Shown: positions 33,958-43,170, counted from the stretch's first letter. The stretch is DNA of 64,000 bases from [Clostridium] scindens (GCF_019597925.1 NZ_CP080442.1:2150001-2214000); one strand, 5' to 3'. Numbers and translations are program-made. Notes: generated by a model from the letters alone, not told the origin.

Positions 33958-34795
33958 TATTTTGAACCTCCTCAATTATATTGTTGGGCGTGGATGCCCC
34001 TGCTGTAATACCTACTGTTTCCACGGACCTTAATTGATTCATATCAAAATCGTCAAGTGTCTGTATATAGTACGTATTCAAACATGCCTTTCCGCAAATT
34101 TCAAATAACTTCTGAGTATTTGAACTACGCTTATCTCCGATGACAATCATAGCATCTACTCTCTCTGCAATCTGACGGGCTTCTTCCTGCCTTTCTTTGG
34201 TCGCATTGCAAATCGTATTTAAAACAATTATATCATACTCTTTTTTTGTGATTATTTCAACTAAATCTTTGAATTTATTGTAATTAAATGTCGTCTGGGA
34301 GACTACGCATATTCTCCGGGCTGTATCCGGGGGCCGAAAATGCTGCGCATCTTCTGCTGTCTGGATAACCGTCACGTCATCTCCTGCCCAGCCTTTGATG
34401 CCCTCCACCTCCGGATGCTCGCTATTGCCGATGATGACAATGTGCGATCCTTTCTGACTTTCTTCGGCCACGATATTATGGATTTTCTTTACGAAGGGGC
34501 AGGTAGCATCCACGCAGTCTAAGCCCTTCTCTTCCAGTTTATCGCATATGGCCTTGGGGACTCCGTGGGAGCGGATGATCACGACTCCTTCTTCGAGTTC
34601 TTCCAGTTCTTCTTCCGAACCGATGACTTCCACGCCCTGGCGCCTCAGATCCTTGATCACCTCTTCATTATGGATGATCGGTCCATAGGTGTAGATCTTC
34701 TCACCCTGATGGAGTTTTACCTGTTCATATACCGTCTCAACTGCCCGCCTTACGCCGAAGCAGAATCCTGCGGTCTTTGCCAACTCAATCTTCAT
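33938..34795 (-). CDS. ispH: 4-hydroxy-3-methylbut-2-enyl diphosphate reductase
   Basis: 285-residue IspH, the last enzyme of the MEP isoprenoid pathway, making IPP and DMAPP from HMBPP. The three [4Fe-4S] cysteines are C12 (AGFCFGVRRAV), C99 (DATCPFVKKIH) and C196 (NTICNATKERQ). SHGVPK, GNSEHPEVEGI and the C-terminal GITAGASTPN are intact. It lies between cmk and rpsA. Confidence 0.97.
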   Translation of the reverse strand: MKIELAKTAGFCFGVRRAVETVYEQVKLHQGEKIYTYGPIIHNEEVIKDLRRQGVEVIGSEEELEELEEGVVIIRSHGVPKAICDKLEEKGLDCVDATCPFVKKIHNIVAEESQKGSHIVIIGNSEHPEVEGIKGWAGDDVTVIQTAEDAQHFRPPDTARRICVVSQTTFNYNKFKDLVEIITKKEYDIIVLNTICNATKERQEEARQIAERVDAMIVIGDKRSSNTQKLFEICGKACLNTYYIQTLDDFDMNQLRSVETVGITAGASTPNNIIEEVQNNVRINF

Positions 34796-34819
34796 CCTTC
34801 ATCCTCTTCTCATCTATGC

Positions 34820-35476
34820 TTATCTGCACAGTTTCACGATGGCCGCAACCACTTCTTCTATCGTCATATGGGAACTGTCGACCAGCACCGCATCCTCTGC
34901 CTGCTTAAGCGGGGCGATTTCCCTGGTAGAATCTCTCTCATCCCGCTCTTTGATGTCCCGTGCGATCTCATTCAGATCGCAGGCAACGCCCTTTTCTGTC
35001 AATTCGTCGTAACGACGCTTTGCCCTTGTCTCCACGCTGGCTGTCAGGTATATCTTTACATCCGCATCCGGAAGAACGCAAGTACCGATATCCCTGCCGT
35101 CCATGATCACATCCTGCGTGCGGGCAAGGCCTTTCTGCAGTTCCAGCAGTTTCTGGCGGACCTGGGGGATCGCCGAGGTCAGGGACGCCATCTTGCCAAC
35201 CGCTTCCTCCCTGAGCCTGTCCGTAATATTCCTGCCGTTCAGGTAGACTTGCTGGAGGCCCTCTTCATAACGGATCGTAACCTCTGCGTCTTTCAAGGCA
35301 TTCACGATCTTATCCGTCTCTTCCGCCCGGATGCCCTTGTCGAGGAAATGAATCGCCATTCCCCGGTACATAGCCCCTGTATCAACATAGATATAGCCCT
35401 TCTCCTTTGCCACAAGTTTGGCGATGGTGCTCTTTCCTGCCCCTGCCGGACCATCAATCGCAACATTATAACCCAT
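34820..35476 (-). CDS. cmk: Cytidylate kinase
   Basis: 218-residue CMP/dCMP kinase. P-loop GPAGAGKST at residues 9-17, the DTGAMYRGMA motif, MDGRDIGTCVLPDADVKIYLTA and the lid region RDERDSTREIAPL. The start at 35476 has GGAG 7 bases upstream, and the family begins MGYNVAIDGPAG. The longer ORF overlaps the upstream gene. Its place before ispH-rpsA is common in Clostridia. Confidence 0.97.
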   Translation of the reverse strand: MGYNVAIDGPAGAGKSTIAKLVAKEKGYIYVDTGAMYRGMAIHFLDKGIRAEETDKIVNALKDAEVTIRYEEGLQQVYLNGRNITDRLREEAVGKMASLTSAIPQVRQKLLELQKGLARTQDVIMDGRDIGTCVLPDADVKIYLTASVETRAKRRYDELTEKGVACDLNEIARDIKERDERDSTREIAPLKQAEDAVLVDSSHMTIEEVVAAIVKLCR

Positions 35477-35496
35477 TGTATCTCTCCTCGCTTCTT

Positions 35497-36726
35497 TTAC
35501 TTTATACTGCTTCCTGCCGCATATGCGGTAGACCACGCGATCTGCAGGTTGAACCCTCCGGTAAGCGCATCCAGATCCAGCACCTCGCCTGCAAAGTACA
35601 GGCCTTTTACCTGCTTTGACTCCATGGTCCCAGGGTCAACCTCCCTGGTGCGGATGCCGCCTTTCGTGATAATCGCCTCATTGTAGCCGCGAAGCCCGGT
35701 CACTGTCATCGGCAGATGCTTGATCAGATGTACGAAGGCACGCCGTTCTTCTTTGGAAATGACGTTTACCTTTTTCTCCGGGTCAATTCCGCTTAATTGT
35801 ATCATAACAGGAATCAATTTGGACGGAAACAGCCTGCCTAACGCGTTCTTAAACTGTTTATTGGCGTTCTCTTCAAAGTCCCTGAGCACTCTGTGATCCA
35901 GCTGATCTTCATCTAGCGCCGGCTTTAGATCAATCTCCAGGCGCAAGTTTTGTTCCTTTAACTTCTTGCCGACATAACTGCTGGCGCTGATGATAATGGG
36001 ACCGCTGACCCCATAATGGGTGAACAGCATTTCCCCAAATTCCTGGTAGACATCCTTTCCGCCCTGATATAAGGTGACCGTCACATTTCTGAGGGACAGG
36101 CCCTGGAGGCTGGATATCCACGGCTCATTAATCTCCATTGGCACGAGGGAAGGCATGCATTCCGTAATTCCGTGACCGTTTTCCTTCGCAAAACGATAGC
36201 CGTCTCCCGTTGAACCGGTGGACTGGTAGGACAGGCCTCCTGTAGCAACGATGCAGGCATCTCCCGACACCTTCCTGCCTCCGGACAGTTCGATATGGTC
36301 AAACCTTCCTTCCACGGACCGGACGGCTGTCACTTCGGCATGCAGTTCTGTCTTCACGCCAAGACGTCTCATCTCCTTCTCCATGGCCCTGATGACATCA
36401 GAAGAATGGTCTGACGCGGGGAACACCCTCTCGCCGCGCTCAATCTTAGTCCGAACGCCCAGTTCTTCAAAGAAATCGATGACATCCTGGTTGCTATATC
36501 CGTAAAAACTACTATACAGGAACTTGGAATTGCTGACAACCGATGAAAATAGAATATCCATATCGCATGCATTGGTAATATTGCATCTTCCCTTCCCCGT
36601 AATGAAGAGTTTCTTGCCCAGTTTCTCATTTTTCTCAAAGACCAGCACTTCATGGCCGCCTCTTGCAGCCGCAATGGAAGCAAACATGCCTGCCGCGCCT
36701 CCTCCTACAATCAAGACCTTACTCAT
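35497..36726 (-). CDS. HI0933-like NAD(P)/FAD-dependent oxidoreductase (BaiN/RdsA family)
   Basis: 409-residue flavoprotein. The FAD-binding VGGGAAGMFASIAAARGG is at residues 6-23, with the family segment KLGKKLFITGKGRCNITNAC and a C-terminal TKGGIRTREVDPGTMESK, then AGEVLDLDALTGGFNLQIAWSTAY. Homologues of this family in C. scindens include BaiN, implicated in bile-acid 7-dehydroxylation, but the family is widespread and found in many non-bile organisms, so the substrate is open. The ATG at 36726 has AGGAGG 9 bases upstream and overlaps the rpiR-type gene by 8 bases. Confidence 0.9.
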   Translation of the reverse strand: MSKVLIVGGGAAGMFASIAAARGGHEVLVFEKNEKLGKKLFITGKGRCNITNACDMDILFSSVVSNSKFLYSSFYGYSNQDVIDFFEELGVRTKIERGERVFPASDHSSDVIRAMEKEMRRLGVKTELHAEVTAVRSVEGRFDHIELSGGRKVSGDACIVATGGLSYQSTGSTGDGYRFAKENGHGITECMPSLVPMEINEPWISSLQGLSLRNVTVTLYQGGKDVYQEFGEMLFTHYGVSGPIIISASSYVGKKLKEQNLRLEIDLKPALDEDQLDHRVLRDFEENANKQFKNALGRLFPSKLIPVMIQLSGIDPEKKVNVISKEERRAFVHLIKHLPMTVTGLRGYNEAIITKGGIRTREVDPGTMESKQVKGLYFAGEVLDLDALTGGFNLQIAWSTAYAAGSSIK

Positions 36727-37651
36727 CTTCTTCATCCTCCTGCTCGCCGGGGACGGATAATTCAACCTTATCATTCACCATATTAAGTTCATCCTTGCTG
36801 TACACCTGATATTCATCCCATATCTGCTCAAGGGTCTCAAGCGTAGAGATGACTTCCTTCTGCTTTTTCATGCACAGCGCGACTACCAAGGCATTCACCA
36901 CGCTCAGTGGAGCAACCAGAGAGTCTACGATGGATGCCATATCGCTTCTGGCGATCAGATTGCAGGAGGAATATAAAGTGATGGGAGAATGCACGCTGTC
37001 CGTCAAGGTAATGACCTTGGCCTTGCGGTTGCTGGCAAATTCCAGCGCTTTCAGCGTCCGCATGGAATACCTCGGAAAACTGATTCCGATAATAACATCC
37101 TCCTCGCTGATTCGGATAATCTGCTCGAATATCTCGCTGGATCCATTGGTATTGACTACTGTCACGTTCCCGCAGACCAGATTCAGGTAAAAACACAGGA
37201 AATTAGCCAGCGGGGCGCAGCTTCTGATGCCGATCACATAGATCCTTCTGGCATTGAGAATGGTATCCACCGCAAGTTCAAACACTTCATGATCAATGGA
37301 TGCCATGGTCATCTTGATCTTCTCAATATCCGACTGCAGGACGGATGTAAGGATCTCTCCCTGGCTGATCCTGCCATAGGTAACTTCCATGCGCTGGATG
37401 GAATTCAGCTTCGTGCGGACCAGTTCACCCAGAGCCTTCTGAAAGCCAGGATACCCATCATATCCGAGGGCAGTGGCAAAACGGACTACGGTAGATTCGC
37501 TGACGCCTACTTCCTCTCCCATCCTGGCCGCCGTCAAAAAAGCAGCCTTGTCGTAGTCTTCCCGAATAAAGTCTGCCAGTTTTTTCTGGCCCTTGCTGAA
37601 CTTCGGATAGCCTTCATCTATTTTCTTCAACAACTCATTCTTGCTTCCCAT
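36719..37651 (-). CDS. MurR/RpiR family transcriptional regulator
   Basis: 310 residues. N-terminal HTH_6 domain (AARMGEEVGVSESTVVRFATALGYDGYPGFQ) and a C-terminal SIS sugar-phosphate-binding domain (IYVIGIRSCAPLANFLCFYL, then IIGISFPRYSMRTLKALEFA). The target genes are not evident. It heads an operon with baiN-like, cmk, ispH and rpsA, an odd partner for housekeeping genes. The ATG at 37651 has GAGG 10 bases upstream; the extra N-terminal residues of the longest ORF do not match the family. The C-terminus is acidic. Confidence 0.92.
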   Translation of the reverse strand: MGSKNELLKKIDEGYPKFSKGQKKLADFIREDYDKAAFLTAARMGEEVGVSESTVVRFATALGYDGYPGFQKALGELVRTKLNSIQRMEVTYGRISQGEILTSVLQSDIEKIKMTMASIDHEVFELAVDTILNARRIYVIGIRSCAPLANFLCFYLNLVCGNVTVVNTNGSSEIFEQIIRISEEDVIIGISFPRYSMRTLKALEFASNRKAKVITLTDSVHSPITLYSSCNLIARSDMASIVDSLVAPLSVVNALVVALCMKKQKEVISTLETLEQIWDEYQVYSKDELNMVNDKVELSVPGEQEDEEDE

Positions 37652-37752
37652 ATAGCATATTCCTCTTCTCAAATTAACATTGTTTCCATTATATATCCTA
37701 ATTCCGGGATATTCAAGTAAATTCATGAGTTGTCCACCCTGCAATAATATAA

Positions 37753-37794
37753 GCCCGGGAGGTAGGGACTGTTATCAGTGACTATCTCCCGGGC
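37753..37794 (-). terminator. Intrinsic terminator after the decarboxylase operon
   Basis: Stem GCCCGGGAG / CTCCCGGGC extended by an imperfect inner helix, followed on the minus strand by TTATATTATT, 16 bases past the oadA-like stop. Confidence 0.78.
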
Positions 37795-37810
37795 CTGGCT
37801 TTACGCTTGT

Positions 37811-39226
37811 CTAAACTGGATAGCTGCCATTCTTCGTATCCGCTATGGTCTGATCCACTTTTGTCTGCTGTGCTTCCCTGTATTTAAAGAAGTCTGTCGC
37901 CACCTGCGGGAACAGCGCGTAGGTCAGCACGTCCTCATCCTGCTGGATCCACTGCTCGCACTCTTTGCGCAAGGTGTCTAATTCATCTGGAATCAGGTCT
38001 GCTGGACGGCAGGTAATGATTTCCGCATCTTTGCCAAGTACCTTCTCCCTGACCTCTTCATTGAACGGCTTGGCTGTCGCGCCATATTTTCCGCTTAATA
38101 CGTCTTTTGTCTCTTTGGTTGCCATCTTATATCTCTCGCCCATCAGCACATTGAATACGGCCTGCGTTCCAACGATCTGGGATGACGGAGTGACGAGCGG
38201 CGGCTCGCCCAAGTCTTTTCTTACTCTTGGCACTTCTTCCAGCACATCGTAGAACTTGTCTTCCGCTCCCTGCTCCTTTAACTGTGAGGTCAGGTTGGAG
38301 AGCATTCCTCCAGGAACCTGGTAAAGCAGCGTCTTGATATTAACGCCCATATTCTTTGGATTCAGAAGGCCGCTTTCCAGCGCCTGATCACGGATCGGGC
38401 GGAAGTAGTCTGCGATCTCTGACAGCAGATTCTGGTCAAGGCCCGTATCGTATGGCGTTCCCTTAAAGGTCTCTACCATAACTTCCGTTGCCGGCTGGCT
38501 CGTTCCCATTGCAAATGGAGACATGGCCGTATCGATGATGTCTGCGCCCGCCTCGATTGCTTTCATGTAGGTCATTGCCCCTACGCCTGACGTATAGTGG
38601 GTATGCATCTCGATCGGAATATCCACCGCTCCCTTAAGCGCCGTCACCAGTTCGGTTGCCTGGTATGGACACAGGAGGCCTGCCATATCTTTTACACAGA
38701 TAGAATTGGCACCCATATCCTCGATTCTCTTGGCAAGGTCAACCCAGTAATCCAGGGTGTAGGCGTCTCCAAGGGTGTAGGACATAGCGACCTGGGCCTC
38801 GGCCTTTTCCTTGTTTGCCGCGCTGACGGCCGTCTGCAGGTTGCGGATATCATTCATACAGTCAAAGATACGGATGATATCAATTCCGTTCGCTACGGAT
38901 TTCTGAACAAAATATTCTACCACGTCATCCGCGTATGGACGGTAGCCCAGAATATTCTGCCCACGGAAAAGCATCTGCAGCTTCGTATTCTTGAATCCGT
39001 CGCGGAACTTGCGGAGTCTGTCCCATGGATCTTCCTTCAGGAAGCGAAGGGATGCGTCAAAAGTAGCGCCGCCCCAGCACTCTACCGCATGATATCCTAC
39101 CTTGTCCATCTTATCCACGATGGGTAGCATCTGCTCGGTAGTCATACGTGTGGCGATCAATGACTGATGCGCGTCACGCAGGACGGTTTCTGTAATCTTT
39201 ACCGGTTTTTTCTCTATTTCTGCCAT
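37811..39226 (-). CDS. Oxaloacetate decarboxylase alpha subunit / transcarboxylase 5S-like carboxyltransferase
   Basis: 471-residue HMGL-like carboxyltransferase that moves CO2 between oxaloacetate (or pyruvate) and carboxybiotin. ETVLRDAHQSLIATRM near the N-terminus, the metal-binding HTHYTSGVG region with SICVKDMAGLL, and the PYC_OADA domain (YQVPGGMLSNL, then VTPSSQIVGTQAV) are clear. It lacks the C-terminal biotin domain of full-length OadA; the biotin carrier is a separate gene 1.2 kb upstream. It is last in the operon. Confidence 0.95.
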   Translation of the reverse strand: MAEIEKKPVKITETVLRDAHQSLIATRMTTEQMLPIVDKMDKVGYHAVECWGGATFDASLRFLKEDPWDRLRKFRDGFKNTKLQMLFRGQNILGYRPYADDVVEYFVQKSVANGIDIIRIFDCMNDIRNLQTAVSAANKEKAEAQVAMSYTLGDAYTLDYWVDLAKRIEDMGANSICVKDMAGLLCPYQATELVTALKGAVDIPIEMHTHYTSGVGAMTYMKAIEAGADIIDTAMSPFAMGTSQPATEVMVETFKGTPYDTGLDQNLLSEIADYFRPIRDQALESGLLNPKNMGVNIKTLLYQVPGGMLSNLTSQLKEQGAEDKFYDVLEEVPRVRKDLGEPPLVTPSSQIVGTQAVFNVLMGERYKMATKETKDVLSGKYGATAKPFNEEVREKVLGKDAEIITCRPADLIPDELDTLRKECEQWIQQDEDVLTYALFPQVATDFFKYREAQQTKVDQTIADTKNGSYPV

Positions 39227-39256
39227 TTTATATCCTCCTAATATTCAACTTTACAT

Positions 39257-40411
39257 TTATATGCCTACGCCAAAGATCGCCATGAATGTACCGGCCGCAA
39301 CTGCCGTGCCGATAACGCCCGCCACATTTGGCCCCATCGCATGCATCAGAAGGAAGTTGGTCGGATCTGCCTCCGCTCCCACCTTCTGGGATACCCTGGC
39401 TGCCATCGGAACCGCAGATACGCCTGCTGAGCCGATCAGCGGGTTTACCTTTCCATGAGTAAAGAAACACATCAGTTTTCCGAACAATACCCCGGCAGCT
39501 GTTCCGAATATAAATGCTGCAAGTCCCAGGGCCACGATCTTGAGCGTGTCCAGATTAAGGAATGCCTCCGCGCTTGTGGTCGCGCCTACAGAGGTTCCCA
39601 GCAAGATTACTACGATATACATCAATGCATTGGATGCCGTCTCGGTAAGCTGCCTTACTACTCCAGACTCGCGGAACAGGTTGCCAAGCATCAGCATGCC
39701 TACCAGCGGAGCCGTCGTAGGAAGGATTGCGCATACCACGATCGTAACGATGATCGGGAAGAGGATTCGTTCCAGCTTGGAAACAGGCCTTAACTGCTCC
39801 ATCTTAATCTTCCGTTCTTTTTCCGTCGTCAGAAGCTTCATGATCGGCGGCTGGATAATCGGGACTAGCGACATATAGGAATATGCCGCAACCGCGATTG
39901 GTCCTAATATCGCCGTCTGCTGAAGTTTTCCGGCCAGGAAGATGGATGTCGGCCCGTCCGCTCCTCCTATGATGGAGATCGCCGCTGCCGCTTTATCTGA
40001 GAATCCCATCCACATTGCCCCAAGGTAAGCGGCAAAGATTCCAAACTGCGCTGCCGCTCCCAGAAGGAAGCTCTTAGGATTCGCAATCAGAGGCCCGAAG
40101 TCTGTCATAGCGCCTACGCCAAGGAAGATCAAGGACGGAAGGATCGACCACTCATCCAGAAGATAGAAGTAGTAGAGAAGTCCGCCGGTTCCATTGGCTG
40201 CATCTTCCGCATGCAGCATAATATCCGGATAGATATTTACGAGCAGCATACCAAACGCAATTGGTACCAGGAGCAGAGGTTCAAACCCATGTCTGATTGC
40301 CAGGTATAGGAAAAAGCATGCAACTGCAATCATAATTACATTGCCCCATGTAAGACTGAAAAATGCTGTCTGATGCACGAGGTTTCCTAATGTTGTTGTT
40401 ATATATTCCAT
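39257..40411 (-). CDS. Na+-translocating decarboxylase beta subunit
   Basis: 384-residue OadB/GcdB/MmdB-type membrane protein with about ten helices. It decarboxylates carboxybiotin and exports Na+. Family motifs include GGADGPTSIFLAGKL, PIIQPPIMKLLTTEKER and the C-terminal GPNVAGVIGTAVAAG. It receives carboxybiotin from the small biotin protein encoded just upstream. Confidence 0.97.
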   Translation of the reverse strand: MEYITTTLGNLVHQTAFFSLTWGNVIMIAVACFFLYLAIRHGFEPLLLVPIAFGMLLVNIYPDIMLHAEDAANGTGGLLYYFYLLDEWSILPSLIFLGVGAMTDFGPLIANPKSFLLGAAAQFGIFAAYLGAMWMGFSDKAAAAISIIGGADGPTSIFLAGKLQQTAILGPIAVAAYSYMSLVPIIQPPIMKLLTTEKERKIKMEQLRPVSKLERILFPIIVTIVVCAILPTTAPLVGMLMLGNLFRESGVVRQLTETASNALMYIVVILLGTSVGATTSAEAFLNLDTLKIVALGLAAFIFGTAAGVLFGKLMCFFTHGKVNPLIGSAGVSAVPMAARVSQKVGAEADPTNFLLMHAMGPNVAGVIGTAVAAGTFMAIFGVGI

Positions 40412-40456
40412 TTTTTAACCTCCAGTCGTGTTAGTTAGACATAGCCAGACTATGTC

Positions 40457-40834
40457 CTAGTTTAAAGTAGCCAATACTGCGCCTGATTCTACTGCATCTC
40501 CTACAGCTACATCAATGCTTGCTACCGTTCCGTCTTCCGGTGCCACAACTGGGATTTCCATTTTCATTGCTTCAATAATTACGACTGCGTCGCCCTTCTT
40601 TACACTCTGTCCAACGCTTGCTTCCAGCTTGAATACTTTGCCGGCAGCTCCTGCCTTTACCTGGATAGAGCCTGCTCCTGCCGCAGGTGCCGCTGCCTTT
40701 GGAGCTGCTGGCGCTGCCTTAGGCGCTGTGGCAGGTGCTGCCGCTCTTGGCGCTTGTGGTGCTGCTCCTGCTCCCTTTTCCTCTACGGTTACATCATATA
40801 CGTTGCCATTAACTGTGATTGTATAATTTTTCAT
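40457..40834 (-). CDS. Biotin carrier protein of the decarboxylase
   Basis: 125-residue biotinyl protein. N-terminal domain (MKNYTITVNGNVYDVTVEEK), an Ala/Pro-rich flexible linker (about 24-55), and a biotinyl domain with the canonical EAMKMEI, in which the Lys is biotinylated. The ATG at 40834 has AGGAGG 9 bases upstream. It is the shared swinging arm between carboxyltransferase and pump. Confidence 0.95.
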   Translation of the reverse strand: MKNYTITVNGNVYDVTVEEKGAGAAPQAPRAAAPATAPKAAPAAPKAAAPAAGAGSIQVKAGAAGKVFKLEASVGQSVKKGDAVVIIEAMKMEIPVVAPEDGTVASIDVAVGDAVESGAVLATLN

Positions 40835-40856
40835 CTTTCTAATCCTCCTGTTTACA

Positions 40857-41633
40857 TTATGAATTCCATTTATTCGATGGACGGCGTCTGATGCTTCGCA
40901 CAATGAATCCATCCGTGCTGGTGCCTTCCGCTGCTGCGATCGCTGCTGAAATCACCGCAATCAACTCTGTATCATCTGTTTCAGAAACCTGTGCCTCTTT
41001 CGCTGCCGGTTCTTTTGCAGGCACGCTTTCCTTTTTCATCTCCGCTGCCGGTTTTCTCTTGAATGCATTTTCAATCGCAGGGATAAATCTGAATAAGGAG
41101 ATAATCAGCGAAATGAAAATCAATACCACAAACACTGTTCCCATTCCAAGCACCGTATTAAGTCCTGCTTTTTCCAATATCTCGCCCGTCGTATATTCGG
41201 CATCGACGGTCATGCTGTCCAGATACAGCCTATCGTCAAATACGAACGTGATCGTCGCGTCACGGTCTTTGAACTCTGCCTCTGTAGATACCTTTACTTC
41301 CTTGCCGGAAGCCTCATAGGTATAGTCGCCATGGCTCACATAATCGCCGCATTCCTTCACAGCAGCCTTCCATGCATCCATGGTGGAGATAAAACTCCCC
41401 GGCTCGATCGGAAGGCCTGCCTGCGTCAGCTGCAGGTTCATGTTGAACTCAGACATGTCGCTCCACTGCTCCATCATGGCATCATCGGCATTGGAGCAAT
41501 ATTCAATCAAGAATTCTGTCACTTGTTCCATGCTGGCTTCATCATATTCAACCGCCTCTTTGCTGCTTCCGCATGCGGTAAAGCAGAGCATTGCTGCAAG
41601 TACACAGAGTAATAAGCTAATTTTTTTCCTCAC
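40857..41633 (-). CDS. OadG-family subunit with N-terminal lipoprotein domain
   Basis: 258 residues. A lipoprotein signal (LLCVLAAMLCFTAC, lipidated Cys about 21) is followed by an extracellular domain of about 130 residues, then the OadG-type membrane helix (GMGTVFVVLIFISLIISLFRFIP, about 163-185 in outline) and a cytoplasmic tail that ends like OadG/MmdE. Classical OadG is about 80-100 residues without the extracellular part. In known pumps this subunit anchors and assembles the complex; the outer domain's role is unknown. Confidence 0.83.
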   Translation of the reverse strand: MRKKISLLLCVLAAMLCFTACGSSKEAVEYDEASMEQVTEFLIEYCSNADDAMMEQWSDMSEFNMNLQLTQAGLPIEPGSFISTMDAWKAAVKECGDYVSHGDYTYEASGKEVKVSTEAEFKDRDATITFVFDDRLYLDSMTVDAEYTTGEILEKAGLNTVLGMGTVFVVLIFISLIISLFRFIPAIENAFKRKPAAEMKKESVPAKEPAAKEAQVSETDDTELIAVISAAIAAAEGTSTDGFIVRSIRRRPSNKWNS

Positions 41634-41647
41634 TTTGCCTCACCTCT

Positions 41648-43087
41648 CTAAACCGTACCATGCTTTTTCATCGGACGGTCTTCTCTTTTTGTGAACAACA
41701 TCTCGAATGCTCCGATTACATATTTTCTCGTATCCGCCGGCTCGATGATGGTGTCCACATATCCTCTTCTTGCTGCAGATAATGGGCTTGACTGCAATTC
41801 TTTATATTCTGCCGCTTTTTCCTTGATCGTGTCTGCATCGGAATCCGCATACATGATCTTGGCCGCAAGAGAGGCTTCCATCATGCCAATCTCGGCATCC
41901 GGCCATGCATATACCATGTCCGCTCCGATAGACTTGCTGTTCATGGCTACATATGCGCTACCGTAGGCTTTTCCGATGATGACGTTTACCTTCGGGACCG
42001 TCGCATTGGCAAACGCGTACGCAAGTCTTGCCGTATCTTTGGCCAGGTGCTTTTCTTCGTACTTGCCTGCCTTGAATCCAGACACGTTGGTAAGGGTAAG
42101 TACCGGAATATTGAAGGCATCGCAGAATGTAATAAAGTCAGCGGCCTTCTCTGCTCCTTTCGCAGACAGGGAGCCGTCAAACTCTTCTACGACTTCTGCC
42201 TCTTCGTTATATACTTTTGAACGGTTTGCCACAGCGCCCACCGTCATGCCGTTCAGACGGATGAAGCCGGTGACCATATCTTTTGCATAGTGCTTCTTTG
42301 CCTCGAAGAAGATCTGGCTGTCGGATATCTGTGTCAAGGCAATCGCCGTATCCTCAGCTGCATTCTCGATCCCTTCGCAGACACGGTTCAAGTCATCCGC
42401 GCATTCATCATAAGACGCATCTTCTTCATTATTACATGGCAGCATGCAGACCAGGGAGCGAATACTCTCAAGAATCTCCTCCTCTGATCCGATCTCATCT
42501 ACAAGGCCAGACTTCTCGCTCTGGAATTCTGCAGAAGACGTGTCCAGCTTAGCAGCCGTATTGCCGGGAATCGCATTGGGCGAATTCACGAATAGCTTTC
42601 CTGCGCCTTTTTCCATGAAGGTAAAATCAGACAGTGCCGGAACCACGGAGAGTCCTCCTCCACAGTTGCCAAAAATCGCTGTAATCTGCGGAATCACGCC
42701 TGAAGCCATGGTCTGCTTCAGATAGAGGCTTCCAAAAGCCTCCAGCGCATCCGTCGCTTCCTGGAGCCTGAAGCCGGCACAATCAACAAGGCCTATCACT
42801 GGCGCACCCATCTTCATTGCCATATCGTAGATATTCGCAATCTTCTTAGCATGCATCTCGCCCATCGCACCGCCTAATACGGATGCATCCTGGCTGTACA
42901 CATACACCAAATTCCCATCAATCACTCCATAGCCGGTTATTACGCCGTCAGCCGGAGTTTCTTTTTGTTGCATGTTGAAATCCGTATTTCTGGCAGTTAC
43001 TGCCCCGCCGATCTCAACAAAGCTGCCTGCATCAAGCAAAGAACTGATTCTTGCGCCTGCTGCATTTTCTGTTGCCATGTTGCCCAT
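41648..43087 (-). CDS. Acyl-CoA carboxyltransferase (methylmalonyl-CoA decarboxylase alpha / 12S-like)
   Basis: 479-residue carboxyltransferase of the MmdA/PccB family, which moves CO2 between an acyl-CoA and carboxybiotin. Crotonase-fold halves are visible: VYSQDASVLGGAMGEMHAKKI and GLVDCAGFRLQEATDALEAFG in the N-half; VLTLTNVSGFKAG and GKAYGSAYVAMNSKSIGADMVYAWPDAEIGMM in the C-half. A little shorter than typical MmdA (about 510). It is the first gene of the operon, with GGAGGG 7 bases before the ATG and the promoter at 43171-43199. The acyl-CoA is not certain; methylmalonyl-CoA is most likely. Confidence 0.92.
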   Translation of the reverse strand: MGNMATENAAGARISSLLDAGSFVEIGGAVTARNTDFNMQQKETPADGVITGYGVIDGNLVYVYSQDASVLGGAMGEMHAKKIANIYDMAMKMGAPVIGLVDCAGFRLQEATDALEAFGSLYLKQTMASGVIPQITAIFGNCGGGLSVVPALSDFTFMEKGAGKLFVNSPNAIPGNTAAKLDTSSAEFQSEKSGLVDEIGSEEEILESIRSLVCMLPCNNEEDASYDECADDLNRVCEGIENAAEDTAIALTQISDSQIFFEAKKHYAKDMVTGFIRLNGMTVGAVANRSKVYNEEAEVVEEFDGSLSAKGAEKAADFITFCDAFNIPVLTLTNVSGFKAGKYEEKHLAKDTARLAYAFANATVPKVNVIIGKAYGSAYVAMNSKSIGADMVYAWPDAEIGMMEASLAAKIMYADSDADTIKEKAAEYKELQSSPLSAARRGYVDTIIEPADTRKYVIGAFEMLFTKREDRPMKKHGTV

Positions 43088-43131
43088 AGTCTAGCCCTCC
43101 ATTTTCTTACATATTTTAAATAGGTTTTTAC

Positions 43132-43162
43132 CAAAAATTTTAAAAGTAAAACCAAATTTTTG
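43132..43162. promoter_or_regulatory. Inverted repeat over the start of the decarboxylase operon
   Basis: Perfect arms CAAAAATTT (43132-43140) and AAATTTTTG (43154-43162) separated by 13 bases, just downstream of the -10, so a bound protein would block transcription. The regulator is unknown. Confidence 0.55.
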
Positions 43163-43170
43163 CCAATTAT

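Noticed and set aside
34565..35686. 373-codon plus-strand ORF
   Set aside because: Covers ispH, cmk and part of the baiN-like gene on the opposite strand, all of which are well-supported genes. No protein family seen.
35497..36726. Bile-acid 7-dehydroxylation function (baiN)
   Set aside because: Family membership fits, but the family is broad and no bai operon genes are nearby. Only the family name is kept.
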